A stretch of DNA of 64,000 bases from Leptolinea sp964420995 (GCA_964420995.1 CAYQUX010000010.1:62001-126000); one strand, 5' to 3'; counted from the first letter of the stretch, positions 16,713 to 25,986 are shown. Notes: a model not told the origin generated them from the letters alone. Program-made: numbers and translations.

Positions 16713-17468
16713 ATGCAAGATTATTCTCAAAATTCAAGTCAGCAAAATGGCTCCAGGTTCTCCCAGGAGCCTATCTTTAATACTCCTTCCAATCCAAGGA
16801 CGTCTGTTTTTATAGTAGTCGTTCTTGTTTTTGCCATCACGGTTGGAATTGGATACTGGCTTGGACGCAGCCTGGTAATTCGCGATTCAAATGCGTACAT
16901 CGCCAGTTCAGATAGTTCAGGAGTAAACACTGAAAAACAGGTGCTCGCTCTCCTAGAATTGGATGATCTTTCTGTTGGTCAACCAACTTTAATTTCAATT
17001 TGGCTTATCCATCTTAATCCCGGTGATCCGCCAAAATTGGGGTTTACGCCAGTTGCTGCCTATGCCATGCCTGATGAACCTACTTATGAATTGCTCGACA
17101 AATTCGAGTTGAACGAGAAAAGGGGGCCATCAGCAGAGTTTTTGAAAAATTTATCCAAGGTAAGTCCTCAAATAAACGGTTATATGATGGTTGATCAGGA
17201 GAGTATCTATTCTTCTCTCCGCTGGTTTTTGGGAAAAGAAACGGCAGAGAGTGTTACGATTGAAAATCACACAATGACTGAATATGGCCAGGCTTTGAGG
17301 AGTTTTTGTCACAGCCTAGCAACAGATGAGGAACGCCCCGAATTTCCCTGGTCAATGGTCAATTCCGGGCATTATGTAACCTCTTTATCATTTCATCAGA
17401 CATTTCAAAATTTGGATTTTCTGGTTAGTTCACCTGCACCGAATTGTGTTATGGTTCCATTACCTTAA
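16713..17468 (+). CDS. Membrane-anchored uncharacterised protein, weakly LCP-like
   Basis: A 251-residue protein with a polar, Gln/Ser/Asn-rich cytoplasmic tail (1-30), one membrane helix (about 31-52) and an extracellular domain of about 200 residues. The segment ISIWLIHLNPGDPPKLGFTPVAAYAMP and the later INGYMMVDQESI faintly recall LytR-CpsA-Psr proteins, which attach polymers to the cell wall, but the conserved Arg and Asp residues of that family are not obvious. Treat as hypothetical. It starts 11 bp after the previous gene and closes the FtsZ-like operon. Confidence 0.5.
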   Translation: MQDYSQNSSQQNGSRFSQEPIFNTPSNPRTSVFIVVVLVFAITVGIGYWLGRSLVIRDSNAYIASSDSSGVNTEKQVLALLELDDLSVGQPTLISIWLIHLNPGDPPKLGFTPVAAYAMPDEPTYELLDKFELNEKRGPSAEFLKNLSKVSPQINGYMMVDQESIYSSLRWFLGKETAESVTIENHTMTEYGQALRSFCHSLATDEERPEFPWSMVNSGHYVTSLSFHQTFQNLDFLVSSPAPNCVMVPLP

Positions 17469-17472
17469 AAAC

Positions 17473-17511
17473 AACGAACACCTGGGTGAGGGGGGCACCC
17501 AAATGTTCGTT
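17473..17511 (+). terminator. Hairpin at the end of the FtsZ-like operon
   Basis: A stem AACGAACA/TGTTCGTT with an inner GGGTG/CACCC helix lies a few bases after the last stop codon. The T run after it is poor (TATCTGTAGTTT), so termination may be weak. Confidence 0.5.
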
Positions 17512-17582
17512 ATCTGTAGTTTATCAGAATCACGAGAAAAATCAAGGGGTTGTAAAGTTTCTTAGGAAACTCTTAACAAACA

Positions 17583-17610
17583 TTGTGCATGGTTGAGTAT
17601 GCTTTATAAT
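17583..17610 (+). promoter_or_regulatory. Candidate sigma-70-type promoter for the phosphatidylcholine synthase gene
   Basis: TTGTGC (17583-17588), a 16-bp spacer and a perfect TATAAT (17605-17610) lie about 45 bp upstream of the chosen start codon. Confidence 0.45.
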
Positions 17611-17654
17611 ACTCTTCATTCCATTTTTTTGAAACAAATCAGGTGATCATCGTT

Positions 17655-18362
17655 ATGCACAAATATGAGCATTGGCTTTTTCCTCTGCGCGCCTGGGCAG
17701 TACATATGTATACAAGTCTTGGCTTGGCCACAGGGTTTTTATCACTTCTTTCGATCATATCAGGTGATGCAAGAACTTTTTTTATCCTTCAATTTATTTC
17801 CTTGTTCATTGACGCCACTGACGGGTTCTTGGCGCGTCAGTGGAATGTAAAAAAATGGGCTGGTGGTATTGATGGACGCAAACTTGATGACATTATTGAT
17901 TATCTTAACTATACTTTTCTCCCCATTGGTTTTGCGTTCAAATTCGGATTAGTCTCATCGGCCTGGGTGGCGGTTCCCATAATCGTTCTTATTGCAGCGG
18001 TTTATGGATTCTGTCAGAGCGGTTCCAAAACTAGCGATGGTTATTTCACCGGATTCCCCAATTTCTGGAATCTCCTGGTTTTTTATCTATATCTTTTCAA
18101 TTTTCCGGCACCGGTAAATGCTATCATTTTGTTGGTATTCGCCGCGCTTATTTTTATTCCTTTAAAATTCCTTAGTTTCTCCTCGCCTGTTTTCAAAAAA
18201 TCTTCATACTTTCTCAATTTTATTTATTTGGTCATCCTTATGGTGATCGTTGTCAATCTGCACAATCTTGATATCCGGCTTGTTTGGGTATCATTAATAG
18301 GACCGATTTATTACCTGGTAACAGCGTTATATTTACACTTCACAGGTCAATCTACCCGCTAA
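17655..18362 (+). CDS. pcs: Phosphatidylcholine synthase-like CDP-alcohol phosphatidyltransferase
   Basis: A 235-residue membrane protein with about eight hydrophobic helices. The CDP-alcohol motif DGX2AR...GX3DX3D is present (DATDGFLARQWNVKKWAG, then GIDGRKLDDIIDYLNYTF). The IDGRxLDDIxDxLNYTF stretch is characteristic of the bacterial Pcs branch, which condenses CDP-diacylglycerol with choline to give phosphatidylcholine. The ATG at 17655 is preceded at good spacing by AGGTGA (17641-17646); a GTG at 17643 would use up that site. Choline uptake or synthesis genes are not nearby. The SMR transporter follows 19 bp downstream. Confidence 0.8.
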   Translation: MHKYEHWLFPLRAWAVHMYTSLGLATGFLSLLSIISGDARTFFILQFISLFIDATDGFLARQWNVKKWAGGIDGRKLDDIIDYLNYTFLPIGFAFKFGLVSSAWVAVPIIVLIAAVYGFCQSGSKTSDGYFTGFPNFWNLLVFYLYLFNFPAPVNAIILLVFAALIFIPLKFLSFSSPVFKKSSYFLNFIYLVILMVIVVNLHNLDIRLVWVSLIGPIYYLVTALYLHFTGQSTR

Positions 18363-18381
18363 ATGGCACTCAGGAGACAGC

Positions 18382-18702
18382 ATGGTTTTTAACTGGATCA
18401 TGTTGCTTGTGGCAATTGGTTTTGAAGTAGCCGGGACTACTTCAATGAAGCTTTCTCATGGATTTACGCGAATAGTCCCGACTGTTCTGATGTTTGCATT
18501 TTATGGAATTGGCCTTACCTTGATGAATCTGGTAATTCGCAGAATGGATCTCTCGCTCGTATATGCAGTCTGGTCCGGACTGGGAACGGCGGCAATAGCG
18601 TTAATCGGTATTCTCTGGTTTCATGAACCAGCCAGCTCACTGCGTATTGTCTGCATTATATTGATCATTCTCGGTGTGATCGGGTTAAATATTCGTCCTT
18701 AA
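18382..18702 (+). CDS. Small multidrug resistance (SMR) family transporter
   Basis: A 106-residue protein with four membrane helices. The conserved membrane-embedded Glu of the SMR family is Glu15 (AIGFEVAGTTSMKLS), and the helix-3 pattern LSLVYAVWSGLGTAAIALIG is typical. Family members are dual-topology proton antiporters that expel quaternary ammonium compounds, guanidinium or related cations. Which subgroup this belongs to cannot be settled by eye. It lies 19 bp after pcs and ends at a bidirectional terminator. Confidence 0.88.
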   Translation: MVFNWIMLLVAIGFEVAGTTSMKLSHGFTRIVPTVLMFAFYGIGLTLMNLVIRRMDLSLVYAVWSGLGTAAIALIGILWFHEPASSLRIVCIILIILGVIGLNIRP

Positions 18703-18705
18703 AAT

Positions 18706-18735
18706 AAAAACCGCCCGAAAATAAGGGCGGCTTTT
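18706..18735 (-). terminator. Bidirectional terminator between SMR gene and secF
   Basis: A 6-bp CCGCCC/GGGCGG stem (18711-18730) with an 8-nt loop. The minus-strand reading is followed by a run of five T, serving secF; the plus-strand reading has four T after one C, serving the SMR gene. Confidence 0.85.
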
Positions 18736-18751
18736 GATTGTTACATAAAAT

Positions 18752-19681
18752 CTAGATTGCGGCTTCGCTTTCTTTCTTGCCTGGTTTGAACCAGTTTTTC
18801 CATTCCTTGTTTTCCCATACAACAAGGATCATTGCCGCATTGAAGATTGAAGAGTAGGTACCGGAAAGGAACCCGATAAATAAAACAGCGGCAAACCGGT
18901 AAATGGAAATTCCTCCAAACATCATTAAAGCGAGAAGAGTTATCATCACCGTGAATGATGTTTTAAGTGAGCGGTTGAAGGTTTGGACTATAGAATGGTT
19001 TACAATTTTCTCGTACGACAGGCTTCTTCCGAAAATCTTTGAATTCTCTCTAATTCTATCGAAAATAACCACCGTATCGTTTACAGAATAGCCAATCACA
19101 GTCAAAATTGCCGTCAGGAAGAGCGTGTCAATTTCCCATCCAAAGAAGTGGCCAAATATGGCACCAATCCCAATAATCGCAATGACATCGTGAAGCATGG
19201 CCAGGATGGCAGCGGTTCCATACCGGAAAGCATTGGGAATTCCACGGAAAGCCCAGGTGATGTAAAGCAGAATGCCCAACGATGCCAGAGCCACAGTGAC
19301 CACAGCGCGTGCGGCTATCTCTTTCCCTATTGTTGGACCAACCGTTTCAAATTGAAGGATATCAATTTCACTCTTTGTGTCTTCCTTCAATTTCGCAACA
19401 ATTTTGTCTTTAGTATCCTCTTCGATAAATTTAGATCGAATAATGATGATCTCATCTTCTGAAGTTTGCACATAAGGTTCAGCGATGTCGAAGGAACCGT
19501 ACACTTCTACAACAGATGAAGCCTTTGGAGCTTTCCCTGCATCAAATTGCAGTTCGAGCATGGATCCACCTGTGAAGTCATGAGCCAGAGGCATTCCCCA
19601 AATTCCCAGTGCAAATAATCCGGGAATAATGATTATTAGAGAGAAGAGGAAAAATTTGTAGCGGTGTTTTACGATTTCCAT
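18752..19681 (-). CDS. secF: Protein translocase subunit SecF
   Basis: A 309-residue membrane protein with six helices. The first periplasmic part begins with GIWGMPLAHDFTGGSMLELQF, the SecF DFxGG motif; later blocks TVIGYSVNDTVVIFDRIREN and FNRSLKTSFTV match the RND-like core. SecDF uses the proton motive force to pull secreted proteins out of the SecYEG channel. It lies 9 bp downstream of secD, as in most bacteria. The length matches separate SecF proteins. Confidence 0.96.
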   Translation of the reverse strand: MEIVKHRYKFFLFSLIIIIPGLFALGIWGMPLAHDFTGGSMLELQFDAGKAPKASSVVEVYGSFDIAEPYVQTSEDEIIIIRSKFIEEDTKDKIVAKLKEDTKSEIDILQFETVGPTIGKEIAARAVVTVALASLGILLYITWAFRGIPNAFRYGTAAILAMLHDVIAIIGIGAIFGHFFGWEIDTLFLTAILTVIGYSVNDTVVIFDRIRENSKIFGRSLSYEKIVNHSIVQTFNRSLKTSFTVMITLLALMMFGGISIYRFAAVLFIGFLSGTYSSIFNAAMILVVWENKEWKNWFKPGKKESEAAI

Positions 19682-19690
19682 AATTATCTC

Positions 19691-21079
19691 CTAAACTCCA
19701 AACCAACTGGATTTTTCTTCTATTTTGATGCTGTCCAGTGTTGCATGGAGTAAAGTGCGGGTAACCACAATAGCTGTAAACAGGCTGAGGAAAATGCCAA
19801 TGAACAGGGTAACCGCGAAACCTTTTACCAGACTGGCGCCAAACGCGTTACCAAACCAGTACAGAATGACGCTTGAAATTAATGTTGTTACGTTTGAATC
19901 TTTGATGGACGACCATGCACGTGACCAACCCAGGGTAATCGCTTCGCGTACTTTCCGGCCGGCACGTAATTCTTCCTTCATACGCTCAAACACAAGGACA
20001 TTGGCGTCTACTGCCATACCCACGCTCAAAATGAAACCGGCAATACCAGGCAGAGTCAGTGTAACAGGGATGAGTTTGTAAATAGCCAGAGATAACAAAG
20101 CGTAGATCACCAGGGCCAGGCTGGCCATCAAACCGGGAACGCGATAAGAGATCAGCAGGAAAAGGACTGTCAAAGAAAGTCCTATGGCGCCTGCCAGTAA
20201 TGATTTTTCAACAGAATCCTGTCCGAGTGTGGCTCCAACAGCCTGGCTCTGAACAACCTTGAAAGGAATGGGCAAAGACCCGTATTTTAATTGAATCATC
20301 AGGTCATTCGCGGATTGCTGTGTGAAACGGCCGCTAATCTGCCCTTTTCCTTCTGTGATGGCAGAGTTAATGGTGGGAGCTGAAATTACTTTATCATCGA
20401 GCACAATGGCCAGATAATCTCCAACATGTTTGGATGTGTATTCTCCAAACATTTTTGTAGCGGTATCTTCCAACGTGAAATCTACCGTGTATTTACCAAG
20501 TTGATCACGTCCGACAGTAACAGAACCAAGATCGGCCCCGGACATCAGCGGCGCGTATACCATTTCGGATGTTGTTGAACCAGATGCGGTATCGGCCGTC
20601 GCTGTTGGAAGAGTGTTTTCAGGGATTACTCCCGTCTTGGTCCCAATTTTTGTATAGTCAATCTTGATCGTTTCACCTTCGGCAACGGGGTTTTGTCCCA
20701 TCGGAACGAAAGCCAACTGACCAACCTGTTTCAACGTTTGAATAACCTGACTGGTGTCAGTAAGTCCGGGAAACTCGCCAACAATGCGGCGGCTACCAGC
20801 AACCTGGAAAACCACTTCGCTAACACCCAGACCATTGGCACGATTCTCAAGGATAGTCTTGGCCTCCTCCATCTCAGACACGCTTACCTGTGTCTCAGCC
20901 GGCAGATCGGCTTCCAACAACACACGCAAACCGCCTCTTAAATCCAATCCAAGCTGTGTTTTTAAGCTGCGTTGGAAATCCCCGATTTGAATTCCTGGGT
21001 TTCCTGGTAAATCTATCCAGATGGCTGCAGCAATCAGAACCAAAATCAAAATTAGAATTATGTTATTGCGTCGTCCCAT
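19691..21079 (-). CDS. secD: Protein translocase subunit SecD
   Basis: A 462-residue protein with an N-terminal helix, the QLGLDLRGGLRVLLE motif near 43-57 diagnostic of SecD, a periplasmic P1 domain, and a C-terminal five-helix bundle with GMAVDANVLVFERMKEELR. Together with the adjacent SecF it forms the proton-driven accessory complex of the Sec translocon. A Thr/Ala-rich insert near residues 150-175 suggests a flexible loop in the P1 region. 135 bp separate it from the upstream asd gene. Confidence 0.96.
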   Translation of the reverse strand: MGRRNNIILILILVLIAAAIWIDLPGNPGIQIGDFQRSLKTQLGLDLRGGLRVLLEADLPAETQVSVSEMEEAKTILENRANGLGVSEVVFQVAGSRRIVGEFPGLTDTSQVIQTLKQVGQLAFVPMGQNPVAEGETIKIDYTKIGTKTGVIPENTLPTATADTASGSTTSEMVYAPLMSGADLGSVTVGRDQLGKYTVDFTLEDTATKMFGEYTSKHVGDYLAIVLDDKVISAPTINSAITEGKGQISGRFTQQSANDLMIQLKYGSLPIPFKVVQSQAVGATLGQDSVEKSLLAGAIGLSLTVLFLLISYRVPGLMASLALVIYALLSLAIYKLIPVTLTLPGIAGFILSVGMAVDANVLVFERMKEELRAGRKVREAITLGWSRAWSSIKDSNVTTLISSVILYWFGNAFGASLVKGFAVTLFIGIFLSLFTAIVVTRTLLHATLDSIKIEEKSSWFGV

Positions 21080-21214
21080 GTGGGTTCGTCCTCCGGGAAA
21101 AACTCCCTGAGCGGGATAAGATGCCCCGCAGCCTCGCGGCTGCAGGGAAAACTCGCAGAATTATATCTCATACCGTGAATATTTGTGCTATTCCGGTTTA
21201 CTGATACGGCATTC

Positions 21215-22267
21215 TCAGACAAATTTTTGCTGAACCAGTAATTCAGCGTTAAAAACCGCGCCTCCGGCTGCTCCACGGATGGTGTTATGTGACAGAACAA
21301 CGTACTTCAAACCAAGAATCGGATCAACACGCAAACGACCTACGGAAGTTGTCATCCCATTGCCAATCCCCCGATCCAGGCGAGGCTGCGGACGATCATT
21401 TTCCTCAAAAACATGGATTACCGGGGATGGCGCAGACGGCAATTCTCGGCTGATCTCAGGGCATTTGTACCCTTTCATGGCTTCTGCCGCGTCCCTGGGA
21501 CTTACATTCATTCCGCATTTTATGGATACACAAACAGTATGCCCATCAGAAACTGCAACACGATTTGTATGCGCGGAGATGACAAAGCGGGAATCATCCA
21601 ATCGATCTTTGGAAAACTTGCCAAGCATTTTTAATGGTTCTGTTTCAACCTTTTCTTCCTCCCCTTTAATATATGGAACTACATTATCCAGAATATCCAT
21701 CGAAGCCACACCGGGGTAACCGGCGCCAGAAAGCGCCTGCAAGGATATGGCAATCACCTGGTCAATGCCAAAAGTATCTAACAAAGGTTTTAATGAGACT
21801 GTCATCCCCGTGCTGGTACAGTTGGGATTGGTAACGATAAACCCCTTCCTGTTGTGATTCCTTTTCTGAACATGGATTATTTCCGTGTGCTCAGGATTCA
21901 CTTCAGGCAATAGAATGGGAACGTCAGGATCCATACGGTGAGCGGACGCGTTGGATACCACGGCCATCCCGGCATTGGCCAATGCCGGTTCAACATCCTT
22001 TGCCTGATCTGCCGGCATGGCGGAAAAAGCTATGGCACATTCCTTTGTGGCAGCTTCATTCTCTTCTATAACAAGGCTCTTAACCACATCCGGCATCTTT
22101 TCCGGCAAAATCCAATGGCAACTTTGCGAATAAGGTTTCCCAATGGACCGGTCAGAACCGGTCAAGCATCGAATTTCAAACCAGGGATGGTTTTCTAGTA
22201 GTTGGATAAAACGTTGTCCTACACTTCCGTTCGCGCCTAATATGGCTACAGGAATTTTTTTGTTCAT
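21215..22267 (-). CDS. asd: Aspartate-semialdehyde dehydrogenase, archaeal/fungal-type
   Basis: A 350-residue enzyme with NADP-binding GANGSVGQR at 11-19 and the catalytic Cys150 in NPNCTSTG. That motif and the length fit the archaeal/fungal-like subfamily, whereas the E. coli type is about 367 residues with a different motif context. It reduces L-aspartyl-4-phosphate to the semialdehyde, the branch point to lysine, threonine and methionine. It lies 20 bp after lysC, so the two first steps of the aspartate pathway are cotranscribed. Confidence 0.93.
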   Translation of the reverse strand: MNKKIPVAILGANGSVGQRFIQLLENHPWFEIRCLTGSDRSIGKPYSQSCHWILPEKMPDVVKSLVIEENEAATKECAIAFSAMPADQAKDVEPALANAGMAVVSNASAHRMDPDVPILLPEVNPEHTEIIHVQKRNHNRKGFIVTNPNCTSTGMTVSLKPLLDTFGIDQVIAISLQALSGAGYPGVASMDILDNVVPYIKGEEEKVETEPLKMLGKFSKDRLDDSRFVISAHTNRVAVSDGHTVCVSIKCGMNVSPRDAAEAMKGYKCPEISRELPSAPSPVIHVFEENDRPQPRLDRGIGNGMTTSVGRLRVDPILGLKYVVLSHNTIRGAAGGAVFNAELLVQQKFV

Positions 22268-22287
22268 TCTATTCTTCCAGTTCGTTC

Positions 22288-23718
22288 TTAATTAATAAGG
22301 TCATGAAGAGTCATTACAGCTTTTTTCAGTTCTTCTTTTGTAACAACCAGGCTGATTGACACTTCCGAAGAACCCTGTGCAATGGCGATCACATTCACAT
22401 TCGCGGTTCCCAGCGCCGTAAAAATACGTCCAGCTACCCCCGGGGTATAGCGCATACCCGCCCCTACAACAGAAACGATTCCGACGGCGGGAGAAATGGA
22501 AATGCCGTCTATATCTCGCCGGTTGATCTCATTGGCAAAGGCTTTTTCAAGAGCTTTCTTTACTCTTTCAGCCGACTCCAATGGCACCGTAAAGCAAATG
22601 GATTGTTCCGATGAAGCCTGAGAAATTAAAGGAACACTTGTTCCCGTTCTCGCCACAGCCTCAAACGTTCGGGCTGCCACACCGGGAACACCCAACATCC
22701 CTGTGCCACCCACTGTAACGAGGGAAAGGTCGCTTATCGCCGTAACTGCTTTAACAATTCCTTCCGTTAAGGATAAATTGTCAGAAACAATCCAGGTTCC
22801 GTCATTTTGAGGTTCGAAAGTGTTGCATACACGCAATGGAATATTATTCTCAATAACCGGCCGGATAGTTTTCGGATGCAGGACCTTTGCCCCAAAATAA
22901 GCCAGTTCAGAAACCTCGCGGTAAGACAGGTGGGCAATTGTGCGGGCGTCTTTTACGAGACGTGGATCAGCAGTCATGACCCCATTCACATCAGTCCAGA
23001 TCCAGACTTCACCGGCAGGTAACGCCGCGCCAAGCAATGCCGCGCTGAAATCGCTGCCGCCTCGCCCCAATGTTGTCACGGCGCCTTCTGGTGTGGCTCC
23101 TAGAAAACCGGTAACAACCGGAACTATTCCCTTATCGATCAATGGCAATAACACGGACTGCGTTTTTTCTTTGGTTGCCGCTTCATCAGGATTGGCATTG
23201 GTAAAACGCGAATCCGTTACAATCAGTTGCGTCGCGTCAACCGCCACGGCCTTCGTCTGTTTTTCGTTCAATATCGCAGCCAGGATGCGAGCGCTCATCC
23301 GCTCACCTAGCGAACCGACTGCGTCAATTCCGCGGGGAGATGCTTCTCCCAGTACACACATCGCCTGCACAAGGTTGGAGAAATCATTGATCAGTTGGTT
23401 TATTTCCCAGCCAGCCTTGCGTTTTTCCACGTCAGAGACAAGCAAACTGTCCAAGATTGCCTGATGACGGTTATGTAGTTCTTTCGCGCTGGCATCGATG
23501 ATTGACCTGTCTCCAGCGGAGGCTTTTTGAACAGTATCCAGTAATAAGTTAGTTACTCCATTCAATGCGGAGACAATGGGGATTACCCCGCGCCAGTGTT
23601 TTTTTTCTGAAGCTACAATTTCCGCGACATTACTCATGGCTTCGGGTGATCCGACTGAGGTTCCCCCAAATTTCATTACCAATATCTGTTCTTGTTTATT
23701 CAATTTTCGTGTTTCCAT
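22288..23718 (-). CDS. lysC: Aspartate kinase (monofunctional, two ACT domains)
   Basis: A 476-residue enzyme starting with VMKFGGTSVG, the aspartokinase ATP/aspartate motif. The kinase domain (about 1-300) includes TLGRGGSDFSAALLGAAL and WTDVNGVMTADPR; the C-terminal 170 residues contain two ACT domains (LVTVGGTGMLGVPGVAARTFEAVA and VSVVGAGMRYTPGVAGRIFTAL), the allosteric site for lysine or threonine. ATG at 23718 has AGGA seven bases upstream; two in-frame codons further upstream lack one. No homoserine dehydrogenase domain is fused. A histidine-kinase gene ends 94 bp upstream, and no lysine riboswitch is evident in that gap. Confidence 0.95.
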   Translation of the reverse strand: METRKLNKQEQILVMKFGGTSVGSPEAMSNVAEIVASEKKHWRGVIPIVSALNGVTNLLLDTVQKASAGDRSIIDASAKELHNRHQAILDSLLVSDVEKRKAGWEINQLINDFSNLVQAMCVLGEASPRGIDAVGSLGERMSARILAAILNEKQTKAVAVDATQLIVTDSRFTNANPDEAATKEKTQSVLLPLIDKGIVPVVTGFLGATPEGAVTTLGRGGSDFSAALLGAALPAGEVWIWTDVNGVMTADPRLVKDARTIAHLSYREVSELAYFGAKVLHPKTIRPVIENNIPLRVCNTFEPQNDGTWIVSDNLSLTEGIVKAVTAISDLSLVTVGGTGMLGVPGVAARTFEAVARTGTSVPLISQASSEQSICFTVPLESAERVKKALEKAFANEINRRDIDGISISPAVGIVSVVGAGMRYTPGVAGRIFTALGTANVNVIAIAQGSSEVSISLVVTKEELKKAVMTLHDLIN

Positions 23719-23812
23719 AGAGCTATCCTGATTTGTATGGTTCATCCATATATACCAGTTAATTACCAAATATAGAAGGTTAAGGATTACATTAATTTAT
23801 AACAAAAAATGA

Positions 23813-25309
23813 TCACATTTTTGTGGCAGGAAAAAGAAGGATTACGCTGCACCCCTTGCCCGATTCACTTTCAATGTGGATGCTCCCCGATTGTCCTTCT
23901 ACCAATGATCTTGCTATCGGTAATCCCAAACCAAAACCATTGGATGAGGATTCCTCGTTAGCTCTATAAAACCGGTCAAAAACTTTCTCCACCTTATCAG
24001 CAGCTATACCTTCTCCACTGTCTTGTACAATGATTTGGATTCGTCTGTCAGTTCGAGTGGCAGATACATTCACACTTCCGGTTGAGTGCTTCATGGAATT
24101 ATCAAGCAGAATCAACAAAATCTGTTTGATAGCGTCAACATCTCCGTGTAATGATAATTCTGCAGGACACTTCCAGGAAATATCGCGCGCTTCATCCAAC
24201 TTTTGAACCTGCCGGCAGCATTCTTCGATTATTGGCGCAAGGGAAAGGGGTTCTTTTTTCAGACTGCGTCCAGCATCTGCATGAGCCAGCTTTAATAAGT
24301 CATTCACCAGCCTGATCATGCGTTCACATTCCTGGACCATATCACTGACAATATCCTGTTGTTCGTCCAATGGCAGCGCTGGCGTTCTCGCCAGCAAGCC
24401 AAGGTTGCCGCGTAATGTTGTTAATGGCGTTCTCAATTCATGTGAAACATCAGCTACGAATTCGCGTTGCTGAGAGAGTGAGTGAGCCACTTGCTGGTAG
24501 GCTGTCTGCAATCTGGATAGCATGGAATTTATCGTCTCAGCCAATTGTCCAACTTCGTCGCGCGGACCATTATGCTCCACACGGCGAGAGAAATCCCTTT
24601 CCTCACCAATGGTTTGAGCCGTCCTTGTGATCCTATTGATGGGCATTAATACTACGCCTGAAAATACCCACCCAATGCCGAACGCGACAACCAGGGTGAG
24701 TATGGAAGCCAGAACCAGTGTATTCCTTAATAATTGAAGTGAGTGATTACGTTCGGTAAGTGGTCTGGCCACCTGCAGGATATATTTCACCTGTCCATCC
24801 TTGACGATGGCCCGGTCATAGATCAACATCTCCTGGTCTTGCACAAGAACGGTTTCCCATTGATCACCACCTGAAGCCAACAATGACGTGACAGCTTCAC
24901 TGATGGGCAGCGCGTCTTCTTTTTTTCCATAAGGGCTGGCAACAAGATTCCCATTCGCATCCAAAACCCTGACTATTTCCCTTTCCGGAATTCGTTGAAA
25001 CGCCTGGTCATTTGAAAACGTGCTGAAAGGTCTGGGTGGAGGAATATTTTCGGGTGGTGCAAGGTTGGACTGATCTCCCTGAGTGAAGGGTGGATCCTTC
25101 TGTTCCGGCGGTTGGCCAGTCTCCCCCGTTTCCATGGTGATGTTGCGTAAAACCGATACTCCCAGCGTTTCGCTGCTGCGCTTGAGTTCCTTCTGTAATG
25201 ATTCCAGTGTGTTATTTGCCTGGATGGAATACAAAGCCAGGCCAAAAACGGTCAGTGTTATAGCCAGGATGGCATTATAAAGAAACGTGAATCTTAACCT
25301 GATCGACAT
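23813..25309 (-). CDS. Sensor histidine kinase (HAMP, HisKA, HATPase_c)
   Basis: A 498-residue membrane kinase: helix 1 at about 8-28, an extracellular sensor part of about 160 residues with a Pro-rich stretch, helix 2 near 197-220, a HAMP domain, the phospho-acceptor His290 in FVADVSHELRTPL, and an ATPase domain with N box (NSMKHS), G1 (DSGEGIA) and G2 (GFGLGLPIA) motifs. The start codon overlaps the response regulator stop codon by one base (TAATG), so the pair is translationally coupled. The signal sensed is unknown. Confidence 0.93.
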   Translation of the reverse strand: MSIRLRFTFLYNAILAITLTVFGLALYSIQANNTLESLQKELKRSSETLGVSVLRNITMETGETGQPPEQKDPPFTQGDQSNLAPPENIPPPRPFSTFSNDQAFQRIPEREIVRVLDANGNLVASPYGKKEDALPISEAVTSLLASGGDQWETVLVQDQEMLIYDRAIVKDGQVKYILQVARPLTERNHSLQLLRNTLVLASILTLVVAFGIGWVFSGVVLMPINRITRTAQTIGEERDFSRRVEHNGPRDEVGQLAETINSMLSRLQTAYQQVAHSLSQQREFVADVSHELRTPLTTLRGNLGLLARTPALPLDEQQDIVSDMVQECERMIRLVNDLLKLAHADAGRSLKKEPLSLAPIIEECCRQVQKLDEARDISWKCPAELSLHGDVDAIKQILLILLDNSMKHSTGSVNVSATRTDRRIQIIVQDSGEGIAADKVEKVFDRFYRANEESSSNGFGLGLPIARSLVEGQSGSIHIESESGKGCSVILLFPATKM

Positions 25310-25986
25310 TATTCCTCACGCAAAACATATCCAACACCACGAATTGTCTGGATTATTCGTGACATTCCGCCAATCTCCAGTTTTTTTCTCAAATAACCGA
25401 TATATATCTCCAGAACATTATCATCCCCGCCGAAATCATATCCCCAGACATTGGTGAGTATTTGATTCCTCTCCAACACCTGTCGTGGATGGCGCAGGAA
25501 AAATTGCAGGAGATTAAACTCAGTCAGTGTCAGATAGATGGCGTTGTTACCTCTCATTACCTCGTGTGTACCCAGGTTTACGGAGACATTGCTATATGAG
25601 AGAATCTGCTCGTTCATAGCGGTCTCCACCCGCCGTAATAGTGCGTGAACTCTGGCCACAAGCTCGGCTGGAGCAAAAGGTTTGACCAGATAGTCGTCCG
25701 CACCACTTTCAAGACCTTCCACCCGGTTTTCAATCGCATCCTTTGCAGTTAGCATCAATACAAGTGTCTTGTTCTCGTCATCACGTAACTGTTGAATCAG
25801 CTCAAGTCCATTCATCCTGGGCATCATCCAATCTACAATCATAAGATCCGGGTGATGAATATGTATCTGCCTGATAGCCTCGAGACCGTTGGTCGCGGTG
25901 ACCACGTCAAGATTTTCATAAACCAGAGTTCTGGTCAACATTTTTAAGATTTTTTGATCATCATCCACAATCAGTACTGTTGGCAT
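25309..25986 (-). CDS. OmpR/PhoB-family response regulator
   Basis: The 225-residue regulator has an N-terminal receiver domain with acidic pocket DDD at 8-10 and phospho-acceptor Asp52 (MIVDWMMP), then a winged-helix DNA-binding domain ending in TIRGVGYVLREE. It is coupled to the histidine kinase downstream. The intergenic region upstream holds PhoB-like 7+4+7 direct repeats (26041-26112), so autoregulation and control of the divergent lipoprotein gene are likely. Confidence 0.95.
   Translation of the reverse strand: MPTVLIVDDDQKILKMLTRTLVYENLDVVTATNGLEAIRQIHIHHPDLMIVDWMMPRMNGLELIQQLRDDENKTLVLMLTAKDAIENRVEGLESGADDYLVKPFAPAELVARVHALLRRVETAMNEQILSYSNVSVNLGTHEVMRGNNAIYLTLTEFNLLQFFLRHPRQVLERNQILTNVWGYDFGGDDNVLEIYIGYLRKKLEIGGMSRIIQTIRGVGYVLREE

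Noticed and set aside
23719..23812. Lysine riboswitch before lysC
   Set aside because: The 94-bp gap is too short for that riboswitch and shows no matching paired elements.
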